The notes beneath the pieces were generated by a model that was not told the DNA's origin, searched no databases, and saw only the letters and a program-made list of their open reading frames with translations. This document shows positions 1-9,141 of a stretch of 64,000 nt of DNA, one piece after another. How positions within the stretch are numbered: the first letter of the stretch is position 1; each line of letters starts with the position of its first letter. The DNA is from Pseudomonas sp. TH41 (GTDB taxonomy: Bacteria > Pseudomonadota > Gammaproteobacteria > Pseudomonadales > Pseudomonadaceae), in contig NZ_JAEKFH010000001.1 in the NCBI RefSeq assembly GCF_016650695.1, positions 434,001 through 498,000 of the forward strand, given 5' to 3'. A program made the translations under genes and the position numbers.

Positions 1-131
1 TTGACCGCTTGTGTGGTGACGCTTGGATCGCGGAACAGTGTGCCAAATCCAACGGCCGGTATTTCACCAGAGCCATGGTTCAGCGGAAATTTCGTGTCGC
101 GAAGCGCGTCGTAAAATGATTCGTATGGCAT
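1..131 (-). CDS. Aldo/keto reductase, N-terminal part only (cut by window edge)
   Basis: Reading the minus strand from an ATG at 131 gives 43 codons that run off the left edge. The peptide contains IPAVGFGTLFRD, the first beta-strand and glycine-rich start typical of aldo/keto reductases, which reduce carbonyls with NADPH in the cytoplasm. A GGAGT ribosome binding site lies just upstream of the ATG. It follows the efflux outer-membrane gene on the same strand after about 30 bases, so it is probably the last gene of that operon. The catalytic Tyr/Lys/His residues lie outside the window, so the substrate class cannot be judged. Confidence 0.7.
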   Translation of the reverse strand, partial: MPYESFYDALRDTKFPLNHGSGEIPAVGFGTLFRDPSVTTQAV

Positions 132-162
132 GTCTGTACTCCAACGTCCGGGGCCGCAGCCG

Positions 163-1653
163 CTATTGATATGAAGGTTTCTGCTCGTCGCGACTGGCCA
201 CTCGTTGCTCGAACGCGCCTGCAGAGTTGCCGCCGAGTGCCACATACAACTGCACGGTGTCGAGATACTGTGCGGTCTTCACGCGGATTTGGCCCAGCAA
301 TGCCTGCTCGTAGGCGCGTTCCGCTTCCAGTACCTGAAGGATGCTGTTCTCGCCTTGCGCGTAAGCTTGCTGGTTCAACCGAAAACTGGTGTCGGCCGCG
401 CGTAACGCGTCTTCCTGTGCCAGGTTTTCCTCAGCGTCATGGTTGATCGCCTGCAACGAGTCTGCGACCTGACCAAACGAGCTAATGACCGTCTGCTGGT
501 AACCGGCGAGCGTCGCCTTGTAGCCGTCGACGGCAGCCTGACGTTCAGCCTTGAGTGTTCCGCCATCGAAGATCGGGCCCGCCAACCCCGCAGCGAAGCC
601 CCAGAGCGCGGCGCCGCCATTGCCGGAAGCGGCCTGCAGGAGCGATGCGGACAGCGTTACATGGGGATAGAGGTTCGCGGTCGCGACGCCAACGGCCGCG
701 CTGGCCATGTGCAGTTCGGCTTCTGCTTGCAGCACATCGGGCCGGCCGTGGGCCATTTCCGAAGGCAAGCTGACGGGCACATTTGCCGGCAATACAAACT
801 CGGCAAAATCGAAGTCAGGCGCGATCCAGTCACCCGGGCCTTTACCCGTGAGTATCGACAACGCATGGCGTGCCGCATCACGCTGCTGGGCGAGGGGCGG
901 CAGCAGCGTGCGGTCCTGAGCGAGCCGGGTCTCGGCCAGCGAAACATCGATCTGCGTGGTGGTGCCATTGATGTGGGCCATGCGCACGAGGTCGAGGTTC
1001 CTGGTGTCATTGGCGAGCAGCTTTTCGACAGCTTTCATCTGCGCATTTGCAGAGGCGACCAACAATGCCTGGCTGGCAACATTGCCCGTCAGGGTCAGGT
1101 ACGCCGCGTCGTAGCGATGCTTCTGCAGGTCCGTAAACGCTTCCTGCTGTTCGACCAGCCGCTTGTTACCGCCAAACGCGTCAAGGTCAAAACCGACCCG
1201 TGGTCCAATCGCATAGAAATTGGAGATGGACGGTTCTTTTGCGGTGTGTACCCGCTGGCGGCCGGCAGTCGCGCCAAAGTCGACCTGCGGATACAGCGCC
1301 CCTTCCGCCGCCGCGACGGAGGAGGCTGCTTGCCGGATCGTTGCATCTGCCGCCACCAGTTCAAGATTGCCTTCAATGGCGCGACGTACAACCTTGTCGA
1401 GCTTCTGCGAATGGAAGGCCGTCCACCAGTCACCGCTGACCTTCTTGCCAAGGTCAATGTGTTGTTCACCGGGCTTGTTGCCGCGTTGGTCGAGGCGCTG
1501 CTCGGCCTGTTGGTCGTAGTGTTGCGACAGGCTTGGTGGGGGCATTTGATAATCAGGGCCGACGGTACAGGCGGTCAGGAACACCAGCGCCGACACCGCA
1601 CCGAACGTGGTTTTGAACAGATGACTATTGATGAAGAGCGCATTGGATTTCAT
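163..1653 (-). CDS. Efflux outer-membrane lipoprotein, OprM/NodT family
   Basis: 496 residues, the usual length for the TolC-like outer-membrane channel of tripartite pumps. The N-terminus is a lipoprotein signal with lipobox LTAC and Cys at residue 29, followed by TVGPDY, the standard start of mature NodT-family proteins. Two repeated outer-membrane efflux domains follow, with typical segments such as AELHMASAAVGVATANLYP. The gene lies 19 bases downstream of the DHA2 transporter gene and completes an inner-membrane/periplasmic/outer-membrane pump with it and the HlyD gene. The substrate is unknown; aromatic or lipophilic drugs are usual for EmrAB-type systems. The long plus-strand reading frame over it is a shadow. 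Confidence 0.9.
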   Translation of the reverse strand: MKSNALFINSHLFKTTFGAVSALVFLTACTVGPDYQMPPPSLSQHYDQQAEQRLDQRGNKPGEQHIDLGKKVSGDWWTAFHSQKLDKVVRRAIEGNLELVAADATIRQAASSVAAAEGALYPQVDFGATAGRQRVHTAKEPSISNFYAIGPRVGFDLDAFGGNKRLVEQQEAFTDLQKHRYDAAYLTLTGNVASQALLVASANAQMKAVEKLLANDTRNLDLVRMAHINGTTTQIDVSLAETRLAQDRTLLPPLAQQRDAARHALSILTGKGPGDWIAPDFDFAEFVLPANVPVSLPSEMAHGRPDVLQAEAELHMASAAVGVATANLYPHVTLSASLLQAASGNGGAALWGFAAGLAGPIFDGGTLKAERQAAVDGYKATLAGYQQTVISSFGQVADSLQAINHDAEENLAQEDALRAADTSFRLNQQAYAQGENSILQVLEAERAYEQALLGQIRVKTAQYLDTVQLYVALGGNSAGAFEQRVASRDEQKPSYQ

Positions 1654-1672
1654 TTGGCAAACTCCACTATAA

Positions 1673-3157
1673 CTAGTTGGTCGGAACGGGCTTGCGAAGA
1701 AAGATCACCAGTGGACTCACCACCAGCATCGCGAACATCAAAATCTTGAATTGGTCGATCACGGCGATAAAAGCCGCCTGGCCGGTAATCATTTCGTTGA
1801 GCCCCGCCAGTGCTTGCAGCGATGTCGGCACGGAATGCGCAGCGGCGCGATAGGGCGTCAGATTGCTGGCCAGCGCCATGTGCATCGCTTGGGTATTGTT
1901 GAAGAAGAACAGTTGCACAATCGCAACGCCGAGGGTGCTCCCGTACACCCGTGACAGATTGAAAAAACCGGTACCTTCCGGGCGTAACGTGGGGTCGAGC
2001 GTGCTGAACGCGACCTTGGTAAGCGAGGGCATCAAGATGCCGATGCCAATGCCCTGGATCGCACCGGCCACCGCCACGGGCGACCAGTCCATCAACGGCG
2101 AATAGCCGAGCATCAGCCAGTTGGCATAAATCACCACGGCGACGCCTGCCGCCACGAACAGCCGGCGGTCGAAACGCTCGGGAACACGGCCCATCAGCAG
2201 GAACGCACCGACCAGTCCCACCCCGCGCGGTATCGTCAGGGAACCTGTGATGTCAGGCGGGTAGCCGAGAATTTCGTCCAGCATGGGCGACGTCAGGGCC
2301 ATGGTCGACAACAGCACGAAACCCACAGCGAAAAAGATGACCGTCGACAGCACGAAGTTGCGGTCGTTGAACAAACGCTTGTTGAGGAAGTGCACCTTGG
2401 TGGTCAGTACATGCACAACGAACAGGTAGAGACCCAGTGCACAGCCCATCGCTTCCAGCCAGATCTCGGTCGAGGAAAACCAGTCCAGGCGTTCACCACG
2501 GTCGAGTAACATTTGCAGGCTGATCAACGCGAGCGTGAAACTGCCGAAGCCCAGGAAATCGAACGTTGGACGTTTCTCGGCCTTTTTCTCGGCAAGCAAA
2601 AGCGCCATCACCAGAAAGATAAACGCCGACAGCGGAACGCTGATGTAGAAAATCGGGCGCCATCCGAAATGTTCGCTGATCCAACCCCCAATGCTCGGGC
2701 CGCTGACGATGCCGAAGAGCACGATTGCCGTCCATGTCGCGCCAAACTTCGCACGCTTCTCCAGTGGCAATGTCTCCATTGAAATCGCCATTGAAAGGGG
2801 CGCCAGCACGCCACTCGCCAGGCCTTGAATGATGCGCACACCGACGAATTCCAGCGGTGTCGTTGCCTGCGTAGCGAGCAGCAAACCCAGGACGAAGAAG
2901 GCTAATGCGGTTTGATAAATCCGCTTCAGGCCATAGCGCCCGGCAAGCCATTGCGCAATCGGCAGGGTGATCGCACTCGCCGCGAGGTACGAGGTGAACA
3001 CCCAGCCAGCCTGGTCGTCGGTCATCGACAGGCTGCCCTGGATAAACCTGAGCACCGCGTTCGGCAAAGGCAGGTTCGCCGACTGCATGTAGGTCGCGAG
3101 CAACGCGGCGAACCTTAACGTCCCCGGGCCTTGAGGTCCGGCAAGTTGGGCGTTCAT
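1673..3157 (-). CDS. MFS drug:H+ antiporter, DHA2 family (EmrB-like)
   Basis: 494 residues with about 14 hydrophobic segments, the DHA2 topology. Recognisable motifs are LPIAQWLAGRYGLKRIY (the loop 2-3 motif A region) and the motif C-like GIVSGPSIGGWISEHFGW in helix 5. It should export toxic compounds across the inner membrane using the proton gradient, handing them to the HlyD adaptor and the OprM-like channel encoded beside it. Its ATG overlaps the stop of the upstream HlyD gene by four bases (ATGA), so the two are translationally coupled. Substrate range cannot be read from the sequence. Confidence 0.9.
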   Translation of the reverse strand: MNAQLAGPQGPGTLRFAALLATYMQSANLPLPNAVLRFIQGSLSMTDDQAGWVFTSYLAASAITLPIAQWLAGRYGLKRIYQTALAFFVLGLLLATQATTPLEFVGVRIIQGLASGVLAPLSMAISMETLPLEKRAKFGATWTAIVLFGIVSGPSIGGWISEHFGWRPIFYISVPLSAFIFLVMALLLAEKKAEKRPTFDFLGFGSFTLALISLQMLLDRGERLDWFSSTEIWLEAMGCALGLYLFVVHVLTTKVHFLNKRLFNDRNFVLSTVIFFAVGFVLLSTMALTSPMLDEILGYPPDITGSLTIPRGVGLVGAFLLMGRVPERFDRRLFVAAGVAVVIYANWLMLGYSPLMDWSPVAVAGAIQGIGIGILMPSLTKVAFSTLDPTLRPEGTGFFNLSRVYGSTLGVAIVQLFFFNNTQAMHMALASNLTPYRAAAHSVPTSLQALAGLNEMITGQAAFIAVIDQFKILMFAMLVVSPLVIFLRKPVPTN

Positions 3158-4293
3158 CGGTCGTTACCTGCGGTCAACAACGCTTTAAGCGGGTGCCACC
3201 AAGGCGTGTGATACCCGGTATCAACCTTGACCGTGGCGCTGGTGCCCGAGAAAAGGGGCAGGGCAGGATCGGTCTCATCGAGTTCGAGTCGGACCGGAAC
3301 CCGCTGGACCACCTTGACCCAGTTGCCGGTCGCATTTTCCGGCGGCAGCAGGGCGAAGTCCGATCCGGCTCCCGGGCTCATGCTGGTCACGTGGGCTTTG
3401 AATACGTGATCAGGGTACGTATCGATACTGATAGTCGCTTCCTGGCCTGGACGCATGTGGGTCACCTCCGTTTCGCGGAAGTTGGCCTCCACCCAAATCT
3501 CGCGAGCGGACAGCAGCGCAAAGGCGGGCGCGCCGTTGTTGACGTAGTTGCCAACCTGCAAATCGTCGACCTTGGCCACAATGCCATCGTCCGGCGCATA
3601 GACCGTTGTATACGAAAGGTAGAGCTGCGCCTCGTCGAGTTGGGCCTTGGCCTCGCGAACCGTCGGGTGAGTATCGGCTTCGATGTTTGGATTGCCGTTC
3701 AATGCAACGACCGTGCTCGCGATCTGTTGTTCGATCGAAGCGATTCGTTGCCGTGAAACTTTAAGATCGGTGTCGGCGCGTTCGTAAACGGCGCGCGAGA
3801 CGAACTCGGTAGCGACCAGCGCTTTCTTGCGGCCAAATTCTCGTTGGTCGAAATCGGCCGATTCTTTGGCCGATTGCAGTTCGGCCTGTTGTTGGCGGTA
3901 ACTGGCCTTGAGTCCATCGATGCGCAGCCGTGCAACGCTCAGCTGGGCTTCTGCGCGGTTAACCGCGATCTGGAATGGCTTCGGATCGATCCGGAACAGC
4001 ACCTGGCCCTTGCGAACCGGCTGGTTATCCTCAACCGCGATTTCCACGACTTGTCCGGAGATGCGGGCATTGATCGAAGCTTTCGCTACTCGGGCGTAGG
4101 CGTTGTCGGTCGAAATAATCGCTGCGCCCGCCTGATAGTGGGTGTAGCCAATCGCTGCGAAGAGCACCGGCAAACCGACAATAAGGAAGGGGCGCAGTTT
4201 CTCTTTGAACGGTTTCTTGAACGGCGCGCCAGGCGGGTTCGGCAGGGGGTGTTCGAAGGTCTGCGAAGCTGGGATGTCGAACTGTTTAGTCAT
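3154..4293 (-). CDS. HlyD/EmrA-type periplasmic adaptor of the efflux pump
   Basis: 379 residues from the ATG at 4293; an in-frame extension to 4431 exists, but the AAAGGTG site before 4293 and the normal EmrA-like N-terminus MTKQFDIPAS favour the shorter start. There is one N-terminal membrane anchor (FLIVGLPVLFAAIGY), then a biotinyl-lipoyl half motif (INARISGQVVEIAVEDNQPV), a coiled-coil region of about 100 residues, and the second lipoyl half (VYAPDDGIVAKV). This is the membrane fusion protein linking the DHA2 transporter to the outer-membrane channel. First gene of the operon, divergent from the TetR gene, which probably represses it. Confidence 0.9.
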   Translation of the reverse strand: MTKQFDIPASQTFEHPLPNPPGAPFKKPFKEKLRPFLIVGLPVLFAAIGYTHYQAGAAIISTDNAYARVAKASINARISGQVVEIAVEDNQPVRKGQVLFRIDPKPFQIAVNRAEAQLSVARLRIDGLKASYRQQQAELQSAKESADFDQREFGRKKALVATEFVSRAVYERADTDLKVSRQRIASIEQQIASTVVALNGNPNIEADTHPTVREAKAQLDEAQLYLSYTTVYAPDDGIVAKVDDLQVGNYVNNGAPAFALLSAREIWVEANFRETEVTHMRPGQEATISIDTYPDHVFKAHVTSMSPGAGSDFALLPPENATGNWVKVVQRVPVRLELDETDPALPLFSGTSATVKVDTGYHTPWWHPLKALLTAGNDR

Positions 4294-4463
4294 GATCGAA
4301 TACACCTTTAACCGGGAAGTCGTGCCCGCAGAAATCGCCTGCGGCGTTGACGTCAATAGTTGCTGTGAGGAATCAAGCCCGAGCGCGGCCAAGAGGATCG
4401 CTCCGCCGCACCTGTTTCGTCGCCGCAACACTCAGTTCGAGCTCCGCTTCAACAAACCGTAAA

Positions 4464-4486
4464 TCAAGGAATTTTTGGTTCCTTAA
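4464..4486. promoter_or_regulatory. Candidate TetR operator between the efflux operon and its regulator
   Basis: An inverted repeat AAGGAA-N7-TTCCTT (4466-4471 and 4479-4484) sits in the divergent intergenic region, 62 bases before the TetR ATG and about 170 bases from the adaptor gene start. TetR-family repressors bind palindromes of this size and commonly control both their own gene and the divergent pump. The palindrome is seen; the function is inferred. Confidence 0.5.
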
Positions 4487-4546
4487 TTTTGTGCGATGGT
4501 GTAAGAATATCCACTCACCCACCTTCATTCAAGGATTTTGTACGAC

Positions 4547-5170
4547 ATGGCACAAAAAAAGATTGCAGAGGGAAAAGGCCGCGGCCGCCCTCGCGCGTAT
4601 GACCCGCAGACAGCGCTGCAGCAAGCGCTTGGTGTGTTTTGGAGCACCGGCTATTCCGGCGCTTCGCTGGACAGCATCGCTACGGCGGCCGGGATGAATC
4701 GCCCCAGCCTCTATGCGGCATTCGGTGACAAACACGCGCTCTATATCAAAGCGCTTGAGCAGTATTGGGAGTTTGCGGCGGCGGCCATGCATGAGGCGTT
4801 GACCGACAAAGAGCTGACATTGAGCGAGGCGTTGATGCGTTTCTACGAAGGGCAGCTATCGATTTATTTTTCGGGAGAAGGCCAACCGCGCGGCTGCTTT
4901 GCGATCGGCACGGCGACAACCGAAGCCGTCGAGGATTCTGAAATACGAGAGGTTCTTTCTGATCGGCTGAGCCGGCTCGATACCGATCTCGAAACGCGGC
5001 TGCGAGCGGCCGTCGATTCCGGCGAGTTGAAAAGCGACGTGGACCCAGCGGCCCTGGCGGTACTCGCGTCTTCCCTGCTGCATAGCATTTCGATACGTGC
5101 ACGGGCGGGCAAATCCCGCGCTGAATTAACCGAGCTTGCACGCAATGCAGTCAGCGTCATCTGTGGTTGA
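4547..5170 (+). CDS. TetR/AcrR family transcriptional regulator
   Basis: 207 residues from the ATG at 4547, chosen over an in-frame TTG at 4538 because AAGGA at 4531-4535 is correctly spaced only for the ATG. The N-terminal helix-turn-helix is clear (TALQQALGVFWSTGYSGASL followed by DSIATAAGMNRPSLYAAFGD). The remainder is a ligand-binding domain with a C-terminal TetR-type segment rich in Ala and Leu. It is divergent from the efflux operon and most likely its local repressor, released by a pump substrate. The next gene, mug, starts about 11 bases after its stop and may be cotranscribed. Confidence 0.88.
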   Translation: MAQKKIAEGKGRGRPRAYDPQTALQQALGVFWSTGYSGASLDSIATAAGMNRPSLYAAFGDKHALYIKALEQYWEFAAAAMHEALTDKELTLSEALMRFYEGQLSIYFSGEGQPRGCFAIGTATTEAVEDSEIREVLSDRLSRLDTDLETRLRAAVDSGELKSDVDPAALAVLASSLLHSISIRARAGKSRAELTELARNAVSVICG

Positions 5171-5181
5171 GGGGTTTAAGG

Positions 5182-5730
5182 GTGGAAGAAAAACTCGACG
5201 ATATTCTGGCTGGGCAACTGGCCGTGATTTTCTGTGGCATTAACCCGGGCGTGATGGCGGCCGCCCAAGGCCATCATTTTGCAGGCAGGGGTAATCGCTT
5301 CTGGCGCACACTCCATCTCGCCGGTTTTACCCCCGAGGAAATACGCCCGGAAAACGATCGGACGATCTTGCAGTATCAGTGTGGATTAACGGCCGTGGTG
5401 GAACGGCCTACGGCGCGAGCGGATCAGTTGTCATTACATGAATTCATGGCTGCCGCCGCGGATTTTGAACGGAAGATCGCGCGCTATGCGCCACGCTTCG
5501 TGGCGTTTCTCGGTAAAGCGGCGTATTGCGCGTTGTCTGGCCAGCGAGAGGTTTCGTGGGGGCTTCAGCCAAAGACGTTTGGCAATGCTGCGGTATGGGT
5601 ATTGCCCAATCCGAGTGGGCGAAATCGTGCGTTTACCTTGGATCAACTGGTTGGCGCGTACCGGCAACTCCATTCGCACCTGCACCTCGCTCCTGTTTCT
5701 CAGCCTTTTCCAGCGCCTCTCCTATACTGA
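5182..5730 (+). CDS. mug: G/U mismatch-specific DNA glycosylase (Mug)
   Basis: 182 residues from GTG 5182, preceded by GAGGGG; a TTG at 5167 is a weaker alternative. Mug removes uracil and other damaged pyrimidines opposite guanine, starting base excision repair. Family motifs are present: GINPG near residue 22 (active-site region) and NPSGRNR near residue 150 (the loop that inserts into DNA). HHFAGRGNRFW matches the conserved pocket. It directly follows the TetR gene on the same strand; no functional link to efflux is evident. Length fits the family. Confidence 0.88.
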   Translation: MEEKLDDILAGQLAVIFCGINPGVMAAAQGHHFAGRGNRFWRTLHLAGFTPEEIRPENDRTILQYQCGLTAVVERPTARADQLSLHEFMAAAADFERKIARYAPRFVAFLGKAAYCALSGQREVSWGLQPKTFGNAAVWVLPNPSGRNRAFTLDQLVGAYRQLHSHLHLAPVSQPFPAPLLY

Positions 5731-5792
5731 TCCGCGTTGACAGACACAACGCAGACACAGCGTCCTTATCAGCCACTGAAAGGAGATCGAAC

Positions 5793-6446
5793 ATGACTAT
5801 TCGCATTGGCGATGAAGCCCCGGATTTCACCGCCGAAAGTACTGAAGGCACCCTTCGCTTTCATGAGTGGATTGGCGACAAGTGGGCCATTCTGTTCTCG
5901 CATCCGAAAGACTTCACACCGGTCTGTACCACTGAACTGGGTTACATGGCCGGACTCAAACCGGAGTTCGACAAGCGTAATACCAAGATCGTCGGGCTCA
6001 GTGTTGACCCTGTCAGTAATCACAAAGCCTGGGCTGATGACATCGAAGAAACCCAGGGGCATGCGGTCAACTACCCCATGATCGGCGACGACAATCTGGT
6101 GGTGGCCAAGCTCTACGACATGATTCACCCGAATGCCAGCGGCGGCTCGCGCACCGCTGTGGACAATGCCACGGTGCGTTCGGTATTCATCATCGGCCCG
6201 GACAAGAAGGTCAAGGCGATGCTGATTTATCCAATGAGTGCCGGGCGCAACTTCGATGAAGTATTGCGTCTGCTCGACTCTCTGCAGTTGAACGCCAAGC
6301 ACACAGTCGCCACCCCGGTGAACTGGCGTCCGGGCGACGACGTCATCATTCCTACCTCGGTGTCTGACGAGGACGCCAGGAAGAAGTACCCGCAAGGCTT
6401 CAAAACGCTGAAACCGTATTTGCGTACCGTGGCGCAGCCGAAGTAA
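5793..6446 (+). CDS. 1-Cys peroxiredoxin (Prx6 type)
   Basis: 217 residues. The start at 5793 has a strong AGGAG ribosome site; the in-frame extension upstream overlaps mug and is not real. The peroxidatic Cys45 lies in DFTPVCTTELG, the Prx6 signature, and no resolving cysteine is visible in the rest of the chain, so this is the 1-Cys type that reduces hydrogen peroxide and alkyl hydroperoxides. The C-terminal PVNWRPGDDVII segment is typical of the family. Monocistronic: it has its own leader and is followed by a strong hairpin at 6462-6493. Confidence 0.93.
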   Translation: MTIRIGDEAPDFTAESTEGTLRFHEWIGDKWAILFSHPKDFTPVCTTELGYMAGLKPEFDKRNTKIVGLSVDPVSNHKAWADDIEETQGHAVNYPMIGDDNLVVAKLYDMIHPNASGGSRTAVDNATVRSVFIIGPDKKVKAMLIYPMSAGRNFDEVLRLLDSLQLNAKHTVATPVNWRPGDDVIIPTSVSDEDARKKYPQGFKTLKPYLRTVAQPK

Positions 6447-6461
6447 CCGATCAATGGTAAT

Positions 6462-6493
6462 GGTCACCCTGTAGTGTGTTCGACAGGGTGACC
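6462..6493. terminator. Bidirectional terminator between prx and the dienelactone hydrolase gene
   Basis: A perfect 11-bp stem (GGTCACCCTGT / ACAGGGTGACC) with a 10-base loop starts 16 bases after the peroxiredoxin stop and ends 3 bases before the stop of the convergent minus-strand gene. A short T-rich stretch follows. Its place between two convergent genes fits a shared terminator. Confidence 0.75.
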
Positions 6494-6495
6494 GT

Positions 6496-7383
6496 TTAAA
6501 CCAGGTAGCGCCGAAACCACCCCAGCGTGCGGTCCCAGGCCAGTTTGGCTGCCGCCTCGTCGTATCGAGGTGTGGAGTCGTTATGGAAACCATGGTTTAC
6601 GCCAGGGTAGATGTAGGCTTCGTAGGTCTTGCCCGCGGCTTTCAAGGCCTGCTCAAAGGCGGGCCACCCTTCGTTGATGCGCGTGTCCAGTTCGCCGTAG
6701 TGAAGCATGAGCGGCGCCTTGATTCGGGCGACATCCTTGGCCTCAGGTTGTCGGCCATAAAAGGACACTGCGGCGCCCAGTTCCGGATACGCCACCGCCG
6801 CAGCATTGGTGACACCGCCGCCATAACAGAACCCGGTGATGCCGACTTTCCCGGTGGTCGCGTCGTGTTTCATCAGCCACTCGATGGCGGCAAAAAAATC
6901 ATTCATGAGCTTTTCAGGATTGACGGTCTCTTGCAGCGCCCGGCCTTTGTCGTCATTGCCCGGATAGCCGCCAACCGAGGTCAGGCCATCGGGGGCGAGG
7001 GCGATGAAACCGGCCTTGGCCAAACGGCGGGCGACGTCCTCGATGTAAGGGTTGAGCCCGCGGTTTTCATGCACGACCACCACGGCCGCCACTTTGCCGG
7101 TGGCTTTCGCCGGGCGCACCAGGTAACCACGAACCTGCCCGTTGCCCTTGGGTGAGGGATAGGTGATGTACTCGGGAAGGATGTCCGGGTCGGTGAATTC
7201 AACTTGCTCGGCCATTGCATAGTTCGGACTGAGGGCGGCGAGCAACGCGCTGGCCGTCAAACCGCCCAACGTGAACAACGCCGCCCGATCGAGAAACTCT
7301 CGCCGATTGATCTTGCCGTGGGCGTAGTAGTCGTAGAGCTCCAGCAGTTCCGGGGCAAAGTCTTTCGCAGTGAGACGGGGCAT
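6496..7383 (-). CDS. Dienelactone hydrolase family protein with Tat-like signal
   Basis: 295 residues. Residues 1-58 hold a twin-arginine motif ([16 protein letters not shown]) and hydrophobic stretch, so it is probably folded in the cytoplasm and exported. The mature part is an alpha/beta hydrolase of the carboxymethylenebutenolidase type: nucleophile Cys in GFCYGGG, acid near ELDTRINEG, His in VNHGFHND. The family hydrolyses dienelactones or related lactones and esters. Secreted members of this subfamily are common in Pseudomonas but the true substrate is not known. It is convergent with the peroxiredoxin gene. Confidence 0.88.
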   Translation of the reverse strand: MPRLTAKDFAPELLELYDYYAHGKINRREFLDRAALFTLGGLTASALLAALSPNYAMAEQVEFTDPDILPEYITYPSPKGNGQVRGYLVRPAKATGKVAAVVVVHENRGLNPYIEDVARRLAKAGFIALAPDGLTSVGGYPGNDDKGRALQETVNPEKLMNDFFAAIEWLMKHDATTGKVGITGFCYGGGVTNAAAVAYPELGAAVSFYGRQPEAKDVARIKAPLMLHYGELDTRINEGWPAFEQALKAAGKTYEAYIYPGVNHGFHNDSTPRYDEAAAKLAWDRTLGWFRRYLV

Positions 7384-7495
7384 TTATGCGTGTCCTCCTT
7401 GGGCCTTTCTTTACCTATATACGAGTAACAAAGGCATCTTGTGGCTCATATACGGGTATTTTTTGAGTTGGATCAGGTTCGGCGCCTCACCCGAT

Positions 7496-7900
7496 TCAAC
7501 AGTTCAGGCAGTGCGCCCCAGCCTTGGCCACTTGTGCATCCTGCTCGGACTTGACGCCGGACACACCGACCGCGCCGATCACCTGGCCGTCGACGATGAT
7601 CGGCACGCCACCTTCCAGAGAGGTCAGCAACGGCGCTGACAGAAAGGCGAATCGCCCGCCGTTGACCATCTCTTCATAGCCTTTGGACTCACGGCGGCCC
7701 AGCGCGGAGGTGCGCGCTTTTTCGGTGGCGATGTAGGCGCTGGAAGCGGCGCAGCCGTCCAGGCGTTCGAGGGCCAGGGGATGGCCGCCGTCATCGACAA
7801 TCACGATGGTCACGGCCCATTGATTGTTTTGCGCTTCGGATCGGGCGGCTGCGAGAATCTGGCTGACTTCGATCTGGCTCAGTACGGGTTTACTGTTCAT
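7496..7900 (-). CDS. glcG: GlcG/HbpS family protein, last gene of the glycolate cluster
   Basis: 134 residues from ATG 7900, which overlaps the glcF stop by four bases; the longer in-frame reading through glcF is a shadow. The DUF336/HbpS fold is recognisable from IVIVDDGGHPLALERLDG and GGVPIIVDGQVIGAVGVSG. GlcG has no firmly established biochemical role; HbpS relatives bind heme. Its place at the end of glcDEFG is conserved in other bacteria and supports a link to glycolate use. Confidence 0.88.
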   Translation of the reverse strand: MNSKPVLSQIEVSQILAAARSEAQNNQWAVTIVIVDDGGHPLALERLDGCAASSAYIATEKARTSALGRRESKGYEEMVNGGRFAFLSAPLLTSLEGGVPIIVDGQVIGAVGVSGVKSEQDAQVAKAGAHCLNC

Positions 7901-9138
7901 GGGGTTTCTCCTGTGTTGGGTGAGGGCAACGCGGCTTCGACCAGTTCGATCCAGTGCCGGACTGGCGTTCGGCCTGCGCCATCGAGGTGGGACTGACAGC
8001 CGATGTTGGCCGTGACAATGATGTCGGGATGTCCGCTTTCCAGCCCATTGAGTTTGTTGTCGCGCAGTTGCCGGGACAGTTCGGGCTGGGTCAGCGAATA
8101 GGTGCCCGCCGAGCCGCAACACAGGTGGCTGTCGGGAACGGACGTGAGGTTGAACCCCAGACTCGTCAGCATCGCCTCGACCGCGCCGCCGAGCTTTTGC
8201 GCGTGCTGCAACGTGCAAGGGCAATGGAAGGCCAGGCGTTGATCGCTGTGGACGCCGAGCTTTTCCAGTGGCTCCTCGCGCAGCACTTCAACCAGGTCCC
8301 TGGCCAGCGCACTGACCCTTTTCGCCTTATCGGCATACGCCGGGTCGGTGCTGAGCAAGTGACCATAGTCTTTGATAAACGCACCACAGCCGCTGGCGGT
8401 TTGCACAATCGCCTCGGCACCTTGTTCGATGCTCGGCCACCAGGCGTCGATATTGCGGCGGGCACGGTCAAGGCCGGCGGCCTGAGCGTTCAGGTGATAA
8501 TCCACGGCGCCACAGCAACCGGCCTCGCGGGTCGGGATCACGCTGATTCCCAGTCGATCCAGGACGCGCGCGGTGGCCGCGTTGGTGTTGGGCGACAGGC
8601 TCGGCTGTACGCAGCCCTCGAGCATCAACACGTGCCGGGCATGCCGGAGGGGGGGCCGCGGCTTTGCCGGATACACGGTGCGCGGCAATTTGATTTGCAG
8701 GGTGTTGGGTAAAAATGCACGGAAAACCTGCCCGCTGCCGACTATCCGCTTGAACAACTCCGGATTGGGGACGACCGCGCGCAAACCCTCGCGTAATAGT
8801 CGCTGACCGAGTGGCCGTGGCACCGCTGCATCCACCACCGCGCGGCCGATGTCGAGCAAGTTGTGATAGTCGACGCCAGAGGGGCAGGTGGTTTCACAAT
8901 TGCGACATGACAGACAGCGATCAAGATGTTGCTGGGTTTTCTGAGTGACCTCGTGACCCTCCAGCACTTGCTTGATCAGGTAGATACGGCCCCGTGGCCC
9001 GTCCAGTTCATCGCCGAGTAGTTGATAGGTCGGGCAGGTGGCATTGCAGAAACCGCAGTGCACGCACGTGCGCAGAATGCTTTCGGCTTCTGCGGCTCGA
9101 GGCAGTTGGCGGGCGCGTTCACTCAGGGTCGTCTGCAT
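7897..9138 (-). CDS. glcF: Glycolate oxidase iron-sulfur subunit
   Basis: 413 residues. Two 4Fe-4S binding motifs near the N-terminus: CVHCGFCNATCP and CLSCRNCETTCP. Two CCG domains follow, marked by GCCGAVDYH and CCGSAG. GlcF carries electrons from the flavin subunits GlcD and GlcE to the quinone pool during oxidation of glycolate to glyoxylate. It is the third gene of a compact glcD-E-F-G operon: 3 bases separate it from glcE and it overlaps glcG by four. Confidence 0.94.
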   Translation of the reverse strand: MQTTLSERARQLPRAAEAESILRTCVHCGFCNATCPTYQLLGDELDGPRGRIYLIKQVLEGHEVTQKTQQHLDRCLSCRNCETTCPSGVDYHNLLDIGRAVVDAAVPRPLGQRLLREGLRAVVPNPELFKRIVGSGQVFRAFLPNTLQIKLPRTVYPAKPRPPLRHARHVLMLEGCVQPSLSPNTNAATARVLDRLGISVIPTREAGCCGAVDYHLNAQAAGLDRARRNIDAWWPSIEQGAEAIVQTASGCGAFIKDYGHLLSTDPAYADKAKRVSALARDLVEVLREEPLEKLGVHSDQRLAFHCPCTLQHAQKLGGAVEAMLTSLGFNLTSVPDSHLCCGSAGTYSLTQPELSRQLRDNKLNGLESGHPDIIVTANIGCQSHLDGAGRTPVRHWIELVEAALPSPNTGETP

Positions 9139-9141
9139 GGT

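Noticed and set aside
439..1749. Long plus-strand frame opposite the outer-membrane efflux gene
   Set aside because: It is antisense to a clear OprM/NodT gene, lacks recognisable domains, and has the Arg/Gly-rich composition of a GC-rich shadow frame.
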